Shown in pieces: positions 18,161-27,499 of a stretch of 59,043 bases of DNA. A model generated the notes under the pieces. That model worked only from the letters and a program-made list of their open reading frames with translations, searched no databases and had not been told where the DNA came from. The DNA is from an uncultured Alphaproteobacteria bacterium. Lineage in GTDB: Bacteria; Pseudomonadota; Alphaproteobacteria; HIMB59; GCA-002718135. Where the stretch lies: positions 1 to 59,043 of the forward strand of contig CACKTS010000005.1 of assembly GCA_902603095.1 (NCBI GenBank), written 5' to 3'. Numbering within the stretch: the stretch's first letter is position 1; each line of letters opens with the position of its first letter. A program made the position numbers and the translations under genes.

Positions 18161-18687
18161 TATTTTTCACTTAGTCTTGGCATAATTTCAACAAAATTAC
18201 AGGGACGGTGACGAATATCAAGTTGGTATTGCAGAATTTCATCCCAACCATCTTTGCATGCCCCTTTAGAACCAGGTAAACAAAAAACATATGTTGTATT
18301 AATTAGGGCGGCTAGTGCACGTGACTGAATTGCTGAAGTACCAATTTGAGAAAAACTTATTTGACGAAATAGCTCACCAAAACCATCTATCGTTTTATTT
18401 GCAATTTCTATAACTGCTTCAGGCGTAGTATCTCTTCCTGTTAAGCCAGTACCGCCAGTTGTTATAATACAATCAATTTCTTCTTTATTAGAAAGTATTT
18501 GAAGTGTTTCTCTGATTAGTTTTACATCATCAGGAATAATTTTTTTTTCAATACAGTTGTGCCCTGCAGAATTAATACGTTCTTCAAGAAGAGCTCCTGA
18601 AGTATCGGTATCTGATGTACGTGTATCTGAAATTGTTAAAATGGCAATATTGATAGGTACAAATTTTAATGATGTGTCGATTGGCAT
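18160..18687 (-). CDS. moaB: molybdenum cofactor biosynthesis protein B
   Basis: 175 residues of the MoaB/Mog fold, with the molybdopterin-binding TTGGTGLTGRDTTPEA at about residues 76-91, AILTISDTRT near the N-terminus and the C-terminal CLPGSKGACKDGW loop. The protein adenylylates molybdopterin or helps insert molybdenum. The molybdenum enzyme in this window that would use the cofactor is SoxC. It overlaps rnhB by one base. Confidence 0.92.
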   Translation of the reverse strand: MPIDTSLKFVPINIAILTISDTRTSDTDTSGALLEERINSAGHNCIEKKIIPDDVKLIRETLQILSNKEEIDCIITTGGTGLTGRDTTPEAVIEIANKTIDGFGELFRQISFSQIGTSAIQSRALAALINTTYVFCLPGSKGACKDGWDEILQYQLDIRHRPCNFVEIMPRLSEK

Positions 18688-18693
18688 AAGTAG

Positions 18694-20439
18694 TTAATAA
18701 AGTGGATCTTTACCATTGGCTAGCATTTTTAAAGATGTCATATCTTTTTGATTTTTATTTTGATAAATCCAATATTTTGTCAATATTTTCTCAATAAACC
18801 AGCGTGTTTCTCTAGAAGGGATGCTTTCCATAAAAAATAATGGATCATCTAAATAATTAGTTTCTTTTTTCCATTTTTTTAAATTGCCTGGACCACCGTT
18901 ATAAGCGGCTGCCAAATAAATTAGATTATTAGATACAATTTCTAAATCTAATAAATATTCTATATATTCTTGACCAACTTCTAAATTAATTTCTGGAATT
19001 TTTAGTATATTAGAATTATTTCTTTTAACATCTTTACTAGAGGTAATAAATTTTGCTGTCGAAGGTAAAACCTGCATTAGTCCTACAGCCCCTCTTTTAC
19101 TTTTTGCATTTGTATTAAACATAGACTCTTGATGCATGAAAGCATAAATTAGTTCTTTATCGATACTAAAGCCTCCTCTTGGTTTCCAAACGGGTGTTGG
19201 GTAATATAAATTTGTATCCATAGTTAAACCAAATTGTTCAAGTTTATTAACAATTTTTAACTGGGTATATGCAAGATTAAAATGTTGAGCTATTATTAGT
19301 GATTCTGACGCTATATCTTTGTTCAATACAGAATTAATATGAACAATTTCTTTCTCTAATTCATCATTAAAACCTACTTGAATCAAAGCCTGTAAACGTT
19401 TTCCTGAAGAAAGATTTAAAAGTTTACTATTTGAAGTATTAAGAGTTTTTCTTGATTCCCATTTTATTTTTTCATCTATACCTAATATTTCCAATGCTAA
19501 CATCCCATAAAAGCTATTAGGATTTTGTGAAGCGCGTTGGAGCCAAAAATTTATATTATTATATTTTCCAAGTTTAGCATATGATCTTGCTGCCCAAAAA
19601 CTCCCTGATGTTTGATGCCAAGCGTCATCTTTTAAACTTATAGAAAATAATGAAAAATAATCAGCTGCTTTTTGATAATCTTTTAATCTCCATGAAGCTA
19701 ATCCAGCTGTCCATGCAGCATAAGGTACTTGCATAGAAGAATTAACTAAAGCATCACTTGCATATTCTAGGGCTAATTCATTTTTATTGGCTAAAAAATA
19801 TCCCTTTGCAATTAATTCTTTTTGCTGGTCCAATTCAACTTGGTCAAGCAATATATTAACATCTCTTTGTTTAAGGATTTTTGTTGCTCCTGTTGGCCAG
19901 CCACGATTTACCCTTGATTTAATGGCATTAATAAGTTTTTGTTTTTCAACCCTTTGATTTTTTGAGAGTTTTTTTGTACTTTTGTACTTATTTGATTTTT
20001 TTGATATTATTTTATCACTATTGATTCCACTTGGTCGAATTGGTTTTTCAGGACTTTTATATCCCTTAGGCATTCTTTTGATTGCAAGACGATAAATTCT
20101 TTTTGCTTGAGGATGATCATTATATTTTTTTAACCAATAATATAATTCTAAATATTTCGATCTGTAACAATCAGGATGTAAATAGCGGTGAGCTAATATG
20201 TGACCTACTAGAGATTTGTCAGAAATTTTTAGTAAATGTTTATTTGCACTTTTCCATTTGCATTTTTCTTGAAATAAATATGCTTTACGATAATTTTCAA
20301 CATCATCTTTTGATAAAATATTTTTAGTGAAGATTTCATTATATTTTTTTGAAACTGAATATTCATAAGAATAACTTAATTTAGATAAAACTAATATTGA
20401 AGTTATAAATAAAATATAAAAATATATATTAATTTTCAT
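18694..20439 (-). CDS. Slt-type lytic murein transglycosylase
   Basis: 581 residues with an N-terminal signal peptide or anchor, a long alpha-helical superhelix (KDYQKAADYFSLFS and similar repeats) and a C-terminal lysozyme-like SLT domain. The catalytic glutamate is about Glu438 in HQESMFNTNAKSKRGAVGLM, and AAAYNGGPGNLKKW is the usual closing motif. It cleaves peptidoglycan glycan strands in the periplasm, forming 1,6-anhydro ends. It overlaps the uracil-DNA glycosylase gene by 11 bases. Confidence 0.92.
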   Translation of the reverse strand: MKINIYFYILFITSILVLSKLSYSYEYSVSKKYNEIFTKNILSKDDVENYRKAYLFQEKCKWKSANKHLLKISDKSLVGHILAHRYLHPDCYRSKYLELYYWLKKYNDHPQAKRIYRLAIKRMPKGYKSPEKPIRPSGINSDKIISKKSNKYKSTKKLSKNQRVEKQKLINAIKSRVNRGWPTGATKILKQRDVNILLDQVELDQQKELIAKGYFLANKNELALEYASDALVNSSMQVPYAAWTAGLASWRLKDYQKAADYFSLFSISLKDDAWHQTSGSFWAARSYAKLGKYNNINFWLQRASQNPNSFYGMLALEILGIDEKIKWESRKTLNTSNSKLLNLSSGKRLQALIQVGFNDELEKEIVHINSVLNKDIASESLIIAQHFNLAYTQLKIVNKLEQFGLTMDTNLYYPTPVWKPRGGFSIDKELIYAFMHQESMFNTNAKSKRGAVGLMQVLPSTAKFITSSKDVKRNNSNILKIPEINLEVGQEYIEYLLDLEIVSNNLIYLAAAYNGGPGNLKKWKKETNYLDDPLFFMESIPSRETRWFIEKILTKYWIYQNKNQKDMTSLKMLANGKDPLY

Positions 20440-21142
20440 TTAACTTTTCTTGTAACATTTGTAAGTCAGCCCAAGCTTCTTTTTTATAGTTTGGAGAACG
20501 AAGTAAGAATGCAGGATGATAAGACACTAAAACATCCGCAGTAAAATTTAAGTTTAGTGAATTATACTTATGCCACTGCCCTCTAAGTTTTCCCAAACTA
20601 AGCGGAGTTGCTAAAATTGCTTTAGCAGCTGTAGTGCCAAGTAAAAAAATGTATGAAGGTTTTATTATATCTATTTGTTTTTGAAGATATGGTAAAAATT
20701 CTAAAATTTCAGTTTCTGTTGGAGTTCTATTATTTGGAGGACGCCAAGGTATAACATTTGTGATATAAATATTCTCACGCTTCAAATTAATTGCTCCAAG
20801 CATTTTAACGAGTAATTGACCAGCTCTACCAACAAATGGCTTACCTTTTTCATCCTCTTCTTTTCCAGGAGCTTCTCCAATAATCATTAGTTTAGAATTA
20901 ATATCTCCATCAAATACAACAATTCTATTAGCTGTTTTTTTGAGAGGAGTTTCATGACATGAAATTTTAAAAATCAGTTCTTTTATATTACTAATTTCAT
21001 GCAGTGTTTTACTATTATCGTCAAGATTAGTATCTTCTAGTTTTTCATTTAATTTATGATGATTATTTGGTGTTTCTTTTAATAAAGTATGAACACCTGA
21101 CTCAATTAATAATCTTATATATTCTTTATTTGATTGATTCAT
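20429..21142 (-). CDS. uracil-DNA glycosylase, family 4-like
   Basis: 237 residues. Motif I is GEAPGKEEDEKGKPFVGRAG beginning at residue 89, and the closing motif SYHPAFLLRSP is present. Classical family 4 enzymes bind a 4Fe-4S cluster through four cysteines; here I can find only the cysteine in ISCHETPLKK, and the usual KCRPP is PWRPP. The protein therefore appears to be the cluster-less type seen in some alphaproteobacteria. It starts base-excision repair of uracil in DNA. Confidence 0.88.
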   Translation of the reverse strand: MNQSNKEYIRLLIESGVHTLLKETPNNHHKLNEKLEDTNLDDNSKTLHEISNIKELIFKISCHETPLKKTANRIVVFDGDINSKLMIIGEAPGKEEDEKGKPFVGRAGQLLVKMLGAINLKRENIYITNVIPWRPPNNRTPTETEILEFLPYLQKQIDIIKPSYIFLLGTTAAKAILATPLSLGKLRGQWHKYNSLNLNFTADVLVSYHPAFLLRSPNYKKEAWADLQMLQEKLNEN

Positions 21143-21193
21143 TTAAAAAATTTAATTAATTAAATTTGATAGGTTAAATTAAATTATTTGCAA

Positions 21194-22507
21194 ATGATAA
21201 AAAACTCTAAAGTTCTAATATATTTTCTTATTTTATTGTTTGCAAAAACAGTTTTAGCCTCGACCAGCTCGTCATATTTGATTTCACAAACAGCATTTAA
21301 TAACCATGATTTTACTAAGGTTTTATATGAATACAATACTAATCATAAAAATTATAATAAGAATGATTATCTTGACGAGCTTATTTCAGCAGTTGTGACT
21401 GAAAACCTTATTGTGGCAGAAAAAATTGCTGCAAAAATATTATTGATCGATTCTAGTAATCAAGAAGCTCGATTAGTAAAATTGGTAAAAGCTTTTAATG
21501 AAAAAAAAGAAAATAAAATTAATGTTTTACGTTTTGATGAATATAAAAATAAAAATGATTTATTCGAATTTCTTTTTTTTTTAGAAGATAAAATCAAAAG
21601 TAAAAATGCAATCAGTAATTCCTTTCTTGAAATAGTTAAGTCTTCTTATTCTGACAGTGATTCAAAATATTCTAAAAATTATAATTTTTTGATGTTTTAT
21701 ACTTCTTTATCTATTCTAATTGATCAAGACAATTATGAGGCAATTTTTATAAAAGGTCAGCTTTTACAAATGATCAATGATTATTTTTTTGCCGAGAAAA
21801 TGTATTTAAAAATACCAAATAAAAGTGAATATTTTTTAGATGCACAAAGAAATATTGCTTTTAATTATTCTAAAACAAATAAAGTTTTGGATGCAGAAAA
21901 TAAGATTATTAAATTAATTCAAAAAAATGAAAACGATTATCAATTAACAAAAATTTTGGCAGATTTTTATAGAATAGAAAAAAAGTATGAGAAAGCAATA
22001 AATATTTATTCAAGTTTAATTCAACAAGATCATTCAGATAGTTGGTTCATTATATATTTAAGAGGCATATGTTATGAAAGATCAGGAAATTGGCAAAAAG
22101 CTGAAATTGATTTCTTAAAATCATTAGAAATAAAATCTAACTCTCCAAATGTTCTTAATTATTTAGCTTACGGTTGGATTGAGAGAAATCAAAAAATCCA
22201 GCAATCTTTTGAAATGTTAACTAAAGCATATGAAGCTAATCCTGATAGCTATTATATTTTAGATAGTTTGGCATGGGCACACTATAAGAAAAAAGAATAT
22301 AAAAAGGCCGCAGAATTAATGGAAAAAGTTATAGATATGGTTCCGGGTGAAGCAATCTCACTTGATCATTTAGGAGATATTTATTTAGCAATGAATAGAA
22401 AAAGAGAAGCAATTTATTTTTGGAAACAAGCCAAAGACCTTGCTGAACCTGAAGATGAAATTACTGAAAAGGTTAAAGAAAAATTAAGATTGCATAATGC
22501 TAGCTAA
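21194..22507 (+). CDS. exported tetratricopeptide-repeat protein
   Basis: About 437 residues from the ATG at 21194 (a TTG two codons earlier is less likely), with a signal peptide (MIKNSKVLIYFLILLFAKTV). The C-terminal half holds clear TPRs: WFIIYLRGICYERSGNWQKA, NVLNYLAYGWIERNQ, YYILDSLAWAHYKKKEYKKA and AISLDHLGDIYLAMNRKREA. It is likely periplasmic or outer-membrane associated and may serve as a scaffold. An equivalent TPR gene often precedes ispE in alphaproteobacteria; the ispE start overlaps it by 11 bases. Confidence 0.82.
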   Translation: MIKNSKVLIYFLILLFAKTVLASTSSSYLISQTAFNNHDFTKVLYEYNTNHKNYNKNDYLDELISAVVTENLIVAEKIAAKILLIDSSNQEARLVKLVKAFNEKKENKINVLRFDEYKNKNDLFEFLFFLEDKIKSKNAISNSFLEIVKSSYSDSDSKYSKNYNFLMFYTSLSILIDQDNYEAIFIKGQLLQMINDYFFAEKMYLKIPNKSEYFLDAQRNIAFNYSKTNKVLDAENKIIKLIQKNENDYQLTKILADFYRIEKKYEKAINIYSSLIQQDHSDSWFIIYLRGICYERSGNWQKAEIDFLKSLEIKSNSPNVLNYLAYGWIERNQKIQQSFEMLTKAYEANPDSYYILDSLAWAHYKKKEYKKAAELMEKVIDMVPGEAISLDHLGDIYLAMNRKREAIYFWKQAKDLAEPEDEITEKVKEKLRLHNAS

Positions 22508-23336
22508 ATTAAATCAACTTTCTCCAGCAAAAATAAATTTATTTTTGAAATTTATAAATAAAAGAGAAGATGGCTATCACAACATAAGAAGTGGTGTAAC
22601 ATTAATAAATTTATTTGATGAGGTGTCTGTGGAAAAGTATTCAAAATTTGAAGTAAGATACATTGGTGAATTTGCACCTTTGAATAATAAATTTGATGAT
22701 TGTATTATTACAAAATTTTTTTCTGATTTAAAATTAAATAAACCAAATTATAGATTTACAATAAAAAAAAATATACCTATTCAATCTGGTTTAGGATCAG
22801 CCTCATCAAATTTAGCAGCAGTAATAAGAATTCTTAAAAAAATTGGTTATCATGATAGTACAGTTGATGAATATGGGAAAATAGGTGCTGATGTTCCATT
22901 TTTTGTAAAAAATTCTGATTGTTTGATTAGGGGTATTGGAGATATATTAATAAATCAAAATTTTCCTAAATATTATTTTTTATTAGTTAAACCTAAAACA
23001 AACTGTTCTACATTCAATATGTACAAATCTCTTAAAGTAGAAAATATTAAATTTAATATCGAATATGACATTAATAATATTACTGAAAATGATAATGGTA
23101 ATGATTTTGAAACTTATATTGAAGAAAATTATAAGGAAATTGCATTAATATTACATTATCTTAGAAGCTTACCCAAAGTAATTTTTGCTAGGCTTACAGG
23201 AAGTGGTTCATGTATTTTTGCTGCATTTGAGTCAAAAAAAAATGCTGAAAAGAGCCTATATATGTTTGAAGAAAAGTTTCCAAATTTATGGTGTAGAGTT
23301 GTAGAAAATAATTTTATTAAAAATATAAGAATTTGA
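22497..23336 (+). CDS. ispE: 4-diphosphocytidyl-2-C-methyl-D-erythritol kinase
   Basis: 279 residues of the GHMP kinase fold. The opening SPAKINLFLKF carries the catalytic lysine (Lys12), IPIQSGLGSASSN at 94-106 is the ATP loop, and GADVPFF is the conserved aspartate motif. It phosphorylates CDP-methylerythritol in the MEP pathway, upstream of IspH. It overlaps the TPR gene by 11 bases and ends 37 bases before tRNA-Gln. Confidence 0.94.
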   Translation: MLAKLNQLSPAKINLFLKFINKREDGYHNIRSGVTLINLFDEVSVEKYSKFEVRYIGEFAPLNNKFDDCIITKFFSDLKLNKPNYRFTIKKNIPIQSGLGSASSNLAAVIRILKKIGYHDSTVDEYGKIGADVPFFVKNSDCLIRGIGDILINQNFPKYYFLLVKPKTNCSTFNMYKSLKVENIKFNIEYDINNITENDNGNDFETYIEENYKEIALILHYLRSLPKVIFARLTGSGSCIFAAFESKKNAEKSLYMFEEKFPNLWCRVVENNFIKNIRI

Positions 23337-23368
23337 CTTATTTATTACATATATTGTATAGGATTTAC

Positions 23369-23448
23369 TCTTTTGGGGCGTCGCCAAGCGGTAAGGCACC
23401 GGTTTTTGGAGTCGGCATTCGCAGGTTCGAATCCTGCCGCCCCAGCCA
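23369..23448 (+). repeat. 80-bp direct repeat containing tRNA-Gln, left copy
   Basis: These 80 bases are identical to 31009-31088. The repeat covers six bases upstream (TCTTTT), the whole tRNA-Gln gene and its CCA end; the flanks differ on both sides. The two copies are 7,640 bases apart and bound the carbamoyltransferase island. Confidence 0.95.
23374..23448 (+). tRNA. tRNA-Gln (TTG), copy 1
   Basis: A 75-base cloverleaf with a perfect 7-bp acceptor stem (TGGGGCG with CGCCCCA), the T-arm GCAGGTTCGAATCCTGC, anticodon TTG in the loop TTTTGGA, discriminator G and an encoded CCA. It lies 37 bases after ispE on the same strand. It is identical to the copy at 31014-31088. Confidence 0.97.
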
Positions 23449-23535
23449 CTTTGTATTATTATTTTATAAAATAATTTTTTGCTTGTACATCTTGTTCACT
23501 AAAGGGTCTCATTTTGATAAACTAAAAATATAATA

Positions 23536-25074
23536 ATGATAAACAGAATTAAGCAGGAGGAAACAATCTCTAAACATGCAATTAAATTTGCAAATATTGT
23601 ATTTTATTTAGGAATTGCATGTTCAATTTTATTAATAATATTTTCAATATACAGAATTTACGAAAAAAAATTATACTTTAAATCAATTGAATTGACAGAT
23701 GCTCTTGGCAGAAACACAGGTAAAGCTGAATTAAAGACTTCTTCGTTTTTTCAAAATCTAGATTTTACAATTTATCACAAAGTAATTGTAACAGGCTTAA
23801 TATTAATTATTTTTTTTATTCTAATATTAAGATTAAAAAATAATATTAAAATTAATTTATCAATACTTTTCTCAACTTTAATTATTTGTACTTATTCATC
23901 AGAATTATTTTTAACATTTTATGCAACTCATCCGGTTATTTTTTATCAAAATTTATATAAATTTGGAAAAAATAATGATGAAAGAACAATGCTTGAAGTG
24001 ATTGAAGAATTAAACCAATCAGGTATAAAAGCATACCCAAATATTACCCCTCGAAAAGTTTTGAATTTATCCGAAATTGAAATTGTTGAAGAATCTTTAA
24101 AAACTAATAATGGAGAAAATAAAATTTATCCTCTTTCAGGTATATCACGTACCACTACAATTTTTTCAAATGAATTAGGTTTTTTCCCTATTATTGAAAC
24201 TGATGAACATGGTTTTAATAATCCAAAAGGGCTTTATGAAAAAAATGAAATGGATCTAATGATAATTGGAGATTCATTTGCTGAAGGGATGAATGTTAAT
24301 GCAGATGAGAATATAAGCTCGATATTAAGATCAATCGACCCTAATCTTAAAGTAATAAATTTAGGAAAACAAGGACACGGACCATTATTGGAATTTGCAA
24401 CAATTAAGGAATATGGAAAATTTTTGAAACCAAAAATTATACTCTGGTTTTATTATATTAATGATTTAAGTGAATTAGAAGGCATCAAGTCCTTATGGCC
24501 TTCTATGTTTAGATACTTAACTGAAGAAAATTTTTCACAAAATTTGATTTTAAAACAAAAGGAAGTAGATTATTTATTAATTAATTATATTGAAGAAAAG
24601 ATTAAACAAGAAAAAATAGATATTTTAAAACAGCAAAAAGTGAATATAAAAGTAATAATTCCAGAAATATTTAAACTGCTTCAATTAAGATTGTTTTTTG
24701 AATATATTGTAAACCCTCCTATTAGAGTATATGATCAAGCTCCTGAGGATATGATTAAAACTTTCAATGATATTTTACAAAAAACAAATAAAATGATTTC
24801 TAGCTGGAATGGTAAATTATATTTTATTTATCTCCCCTCCTTTGATCTTTACTCTAAAAATCAGGAAGATATTAATCGTGAAACAATACTGAATACAGTT
24901 AAAACGCTCCAAATTCCAATTATAGATATTCAAAAAGAAGTTTTTGATATTCATCCAGATCCTATCTCTCTTTTTCCATTCAAAATGAATGGACATTATA
25001 CTGTTGAAGGTTACAACCTTATTTCTAAAATAATCTATAAAAGAATCGATGATGATGGTTTGTTGTCTTATTAA
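23536..25074 (+). CDS. membrane-anchored SGNH/GDSL-like hydrolase family protein
   Basis: 512 residues. Three N-terminal membrane helices (about 18-40, 80-100 and 107-127) precede a large domain with an SGNH block I motif, IIGDSFAEG, at residues 244-251. The glycine region LGKQGHGPLLEFA may supply block II, and NGHYTVEGY near the C-terminus supplies the catalytic histidine. Such domains de-acylate or acylate carbohydrates. It is clearly paralogous to the protein at 29361-30839 (shared GIKAYP/GIQAVP, YPLSGIS, GFNNP, GDSF). It is the first gene of a plus-strand run with SxtJ-like, DUF5989 and carbamoyltransferase genes, so a role in finishing a carbamoylated surface glycan is inferred. Confidence 0.7.
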   Translation: MINRIKQEETISKHAIKFANIVFYLGIACSILLIIFSIYRIYEKKLYFKSIELTDALGRNTGKAELKTSSFFQNLDFTIYHKVIVTGLILIIFFILILRLKNNIKINLSILFSTLIICTYSSELFLTFYATHPVIFYQNLYKFGKNNDERTMLEVIEELNQSGIKAYPNITPRKVLNLSEIEIVEESLKTNNGENKIYPLSGISRTTTIFSNELGFFPIIETDEHGFNNPKGLYEKNEMDLMIIGDSFAEGMNVNADENISSILRSIDPNLKVINLGKQGHGPLLEFATIKEYGKFLKPKIILWFYYINDLSELEGIKSLWPSMFRYLTEENFSQNLILKQKEVDYLLINYIEEKIKQEKIDILKQQKVNIKVIIPEIFKLLQLRLFFEYIVNPPIRVYDQAPEDMIKTFNDILQKTNKMISSWNGKLYFIYLPSFDLYSKNQEDINRETILNTVKTLQIPIIDIQKEVFDIHPDPISLFPFKMNGHYTVEGYNLISKIIYKRIDDDGLLSY

Positions 25075-25088
25075 AATTATTAGACTCA

Positions 25089-25493
25089 GTGTTTGAAAAT
25101 AAAAGTCTTGTTGATATTAAGAAAGGAAAAGAAAGAAATTTTGCTTTCACTTTTGCATGCGTTTTTATAATTATTGCAATTTATCATTATTTTTACAATC
25201 AAACAAATCATTCATGGCTATGGATATTGGCAATTATTTTTTTTATTCTAGGAATTGTTTGGCCAAAAATATTTTATATACCCAATAAATTATGGATTGG
25301 GTTGGGCATTTTATTAGGTAAAATTATAGCGCCAATTATAATGGGGTTAATATTTTTTTTAATTGTTACCCCGATAGGTGTTATATTGAGATTATCAGGA
25401 AAAGATGTGCTCAATCAAAAAATTGTCAAGTCAGAAAAAAGTTATTGGATTAAAAGAAAAAAAACTTTACAATCTATGAAAAATCAATTTTAG
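25089..25493 (+). CDS. SxtJ family membrane protein
   Basis: 134 residues starting at a GTG, with three hydrophobic helices including WLWILAIIFFILGIVWP and LGKIIAPIIMGLIFFLIVTP, then IGVILRLSGKDVLNQKI and a SYWIKR tail. That ending and the position beside a carbamoyltransferase match the SxtJ family, first named in the saxitoxin cluster and found widely beside NodU/SxtI-type carbamoyltransferases. The molecular function of SxtJ is unknown. It lies 14 bases after the SGNH gene and 8 bases before the DUF5989 gene. Confidence 0.75.
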   Translation: MFENKSLVDIKKGKERNFAFTFACVFIIIAIYHYFYNQTNHSWLWILAIIFFILGIVWPKIFYIPNKLWIGLGILLGKIIAPIIMGLIFFLIVTPIGVILRLSGKDVLNQKIVKSEKSYWIKRKKTLQSMKNQF

Positions 25494-25501
25494 TACATTA
25501 A

Positions 25502-25651
25502 ATGTCTTTCATAATAGAGTTTATAAAATTTTTAATGATCAGAAAAAAATACTGGTTATTTCCAATATTAATTATGTTAGTTATTTTTGGAGGCTTAATA
25601 GTGTTAAGCCAAGGTTCTGCGGTCGCTCCATTTGTATATACTATATTCTAA
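25502..25651 (+). CDS. DUF5989 / SxtK-like small membrane protein
   Basis: A 49-codon gene, from the ATG at 25502 to the TAA at 25649-25651. It has one charged amphipathic segment (MSFIIEFIKFLMIRKKYW) and one membrane helix, and ends LSQGSAVAPFVYTIF. The GSAVAPFxYTxF ending is the hallmark of DUF5989, the small partner found between SxtJ and carbamoyltransferase genes. It fits exactly between those two genes here, which strongly supports it being real. The function is unknown; I infer a small membrane subunit or tether of the carbamoyltransferase. Confidence 0.8.
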   Translation: MSFIIEFIKFLMIRKKYWLFPILIMLVIFGGLIVLSQGSAVAPFVYTIF

Positions 25652-25652
25652 A

Positions 25653-27485
25653 TTGAAAATTTTAGGCATTTCATCTTTTTATCATGACAGTGCTGCAGCA
25701 CTTCTTATAGATGGTGAAATTATTGCTGCTGCTCAAGAAGAAAGATTCACTAGAATAAAGCATGATGCTAGATTCCCTGAAAATGCAATTAATTATGTTC
25801 TGGAAGAAGCTAACATATCTTTACAAGATGTAGACTATGTTACTTTTTATGAAAAGCCATTTCTAAAATTTGAGAGATTACTAGAAACTTATGTAGCTAA
25901 TGCTCCAAAAGGTTTTATTTCATTTTCAAAAGCAATGCCAATATGGTTAAGAGAGAAACTTTTTCAAAAAAACAACATAGTTAATGCTTTAAAAAAAATA
26001 AATAATAATTTTAATGAAAAAAAATTATTTTTTTCCGAACATCATTTAAGTCATGCTGCAAGTGCATTTTTCCCATCTCCATTTAATGAAGCTATTATAT
26101 TAACCATTGATGGAGTAGGTGAATGGGCTACTGCAAATGTTGCTATAGGTAATAATAATAAAATTGAAATTATTAAAGAGATTAATTTTCCCCATTCTTT
26201 AGGTTTGTTATATTCTGCATTTACCTATTATCTAGGATTTAAAGTTAATAGCGGCGAGTACAAAGTGATGGGTCTAGCCCCTTATGGTGAAGCAAAATAT
26301 AAAAGAATTATTATGGATAATTTAATAGATTTAAAAAAAGATGGTTCTTTTAAATTGGATCAATCATATTTTAATTATGCAACTGGATTAACAATGACGA
26401 ATAAAAAATTTTCGGATTTATTTGAAAAACCAAGAAGAAAAGATGAAAAAGATGAGCTCACACAATTTCATATGGATATTGCAGCTTCAATACAGGCAGT
26501 TACTGAAGAAGTAGTTTTAACGTTAACAAGAGATTTAGCTAAAGAATTTAAAATACCTAATCTTTGTTTAGCTGGTGGAGTTGCCCTAAATTGTGTAGCT
26601 AACGGAAAAATTTTACGTGACGCAGCTTTCAAGAATATATGGTCTCAACCAGCTGCAGGTGATGCAGGAGGATCATTAGGAGCTGCCTATGCATTATTTT
26701 ACAATGAATTTAATCAAGATAGAATAGTATCTCAAACTGATAGTATGAAAGGATCTTATCTTGGTCCACAATTTAGTAATGATGTTATTAAAGAAGAGAT
26801 AGATAATTTAGGAGCCATAAGTGATAAACTATCTGATGAAGAAATTATTAATGAAACTGCCAATGCAATAATAAAAGGCAAGGCGATTGGTTGGTTTCAG
26901 GGCCGTATGGAGTTTGGTCCGAGAGCCCTTGGGGCACGCTCTATTATTGCGGATCCTCGCTCAAATATTATGCAGAAAATGCTTAACCTTAAGGTAAAGT
27001 ATAGAGAAAGCTTTAGACCATTTGCGCCATCAGTTTTAAACGAAGATGTTAGTCGCTGGTTTGATTTAAATTGTGATAGCCCATACATGCTTTTAGTTGC
27101 AAATTTAAAAGACGAAATTTGTAATCAAATAACTGATGAAGAAAAAAATCTATTTGGCATTGATAAATTAAATGTAAAACGTTCTATAATTCCAGCTGTG
27201 ACACATGTAGATTACTCCGCACGTATCCAATCTGTGCATAGAAATACAAATTCTCGATTTTATTCCCTAATACAGAGATTTAAAAAAATTACAGAATGCC
27301 CAATGGTAGTAAACACTTCATTTAATATCAGAGGTGAACCAATAGTATGTACACCAACCGATGCTTATAAATGCTTTATGGGTACTGAATTGGATATTTT
27401 AGTAATTGAAAACTATTTCTTAATAAAAACTAATCAACCTAAAAAATTTGTAAAAGATTATAAAAAGAATTTTGCTTTGGATTAA
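25653..27485 (+). CDS. carbamoyltransferase, NodU/CmcH/SxtI family
   Basis: 610 residues from a TTG at 25653, one base after the DUF5989 stop; this start gives MKILGISSFYHDSAAALL, the canonical N-terminus. The YrdC/Kae1-like N-terminal domain has the metal-binding histidines His130, His131 and His134 (SEHHLSHAASAFF) and TIDGVGEWAT; the C-terminal domain has GRMEFGPRALGARSIIADPR and KYRESFRPFAPS. Such enzymes transfer a carbamoyl group from carbamoyl phosphate, through a carbamoyl-adenylate, onto a hydroxyl of a sugar or natural product. With SxtJ and DUF5989 it forms the conserved sxtI-J-K-type triad. Given the membrane partners, a surface glycan or lipid is the likeliest acceptor. Confidence 0.92.
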   Translation: MKILGISSFYHDSAAALLIDGEIIAAAQEERFTRIKHDARFPENAINYVLEEANISLQDVDYVTFYEKPFLKFERLLETYVANAPKGFISFSKAMPIWLREKLFQKNNIVNALKKINNNFNEKKLFFSEHHLSHAASAFFPSPFNEAIILTIDGVGEWATANVAIGNNNKIEIIKEINFPHSLGLLYSAFTYYLGFKVNSGEYKVMGLAPYGEAKYKRIIMDNLIDLKKDGSFKLDQSYFNYATGLTMTNKKFSDLFEKPRRKDEKDELTQFHMDIAASIQAVTEEVVLTLTRDLAKEFKIPNLCLAGGVALNCVANGKILRDAAFKNIWSQPAAGDAGGSLGAAYALFYNEFNQDRIVSQTDSMKGSYLGPQFSNDVIKEEIDNLGAISDKLSDEEIINETANAIIKGKAIGWFQGRMEFGPRALGARSIIADPRSNIMQKMLNLKVKYRESFRPFAPSVLNEDVSRWFDLNCDSPYMLLVANLKDEICNQITDEEKNLFGIDKLNVKRSIIPAVTHVDYSARIQSVHRNTNSRFYSLIQRFKKITECPMVVNTSFNIRGEPIVCTPTDAYKCFMGTELDILVIENYFLIKTNQPKKFVKDYKKNFALD

Positions 27486-27499
27486 ACTAATATAATTGT

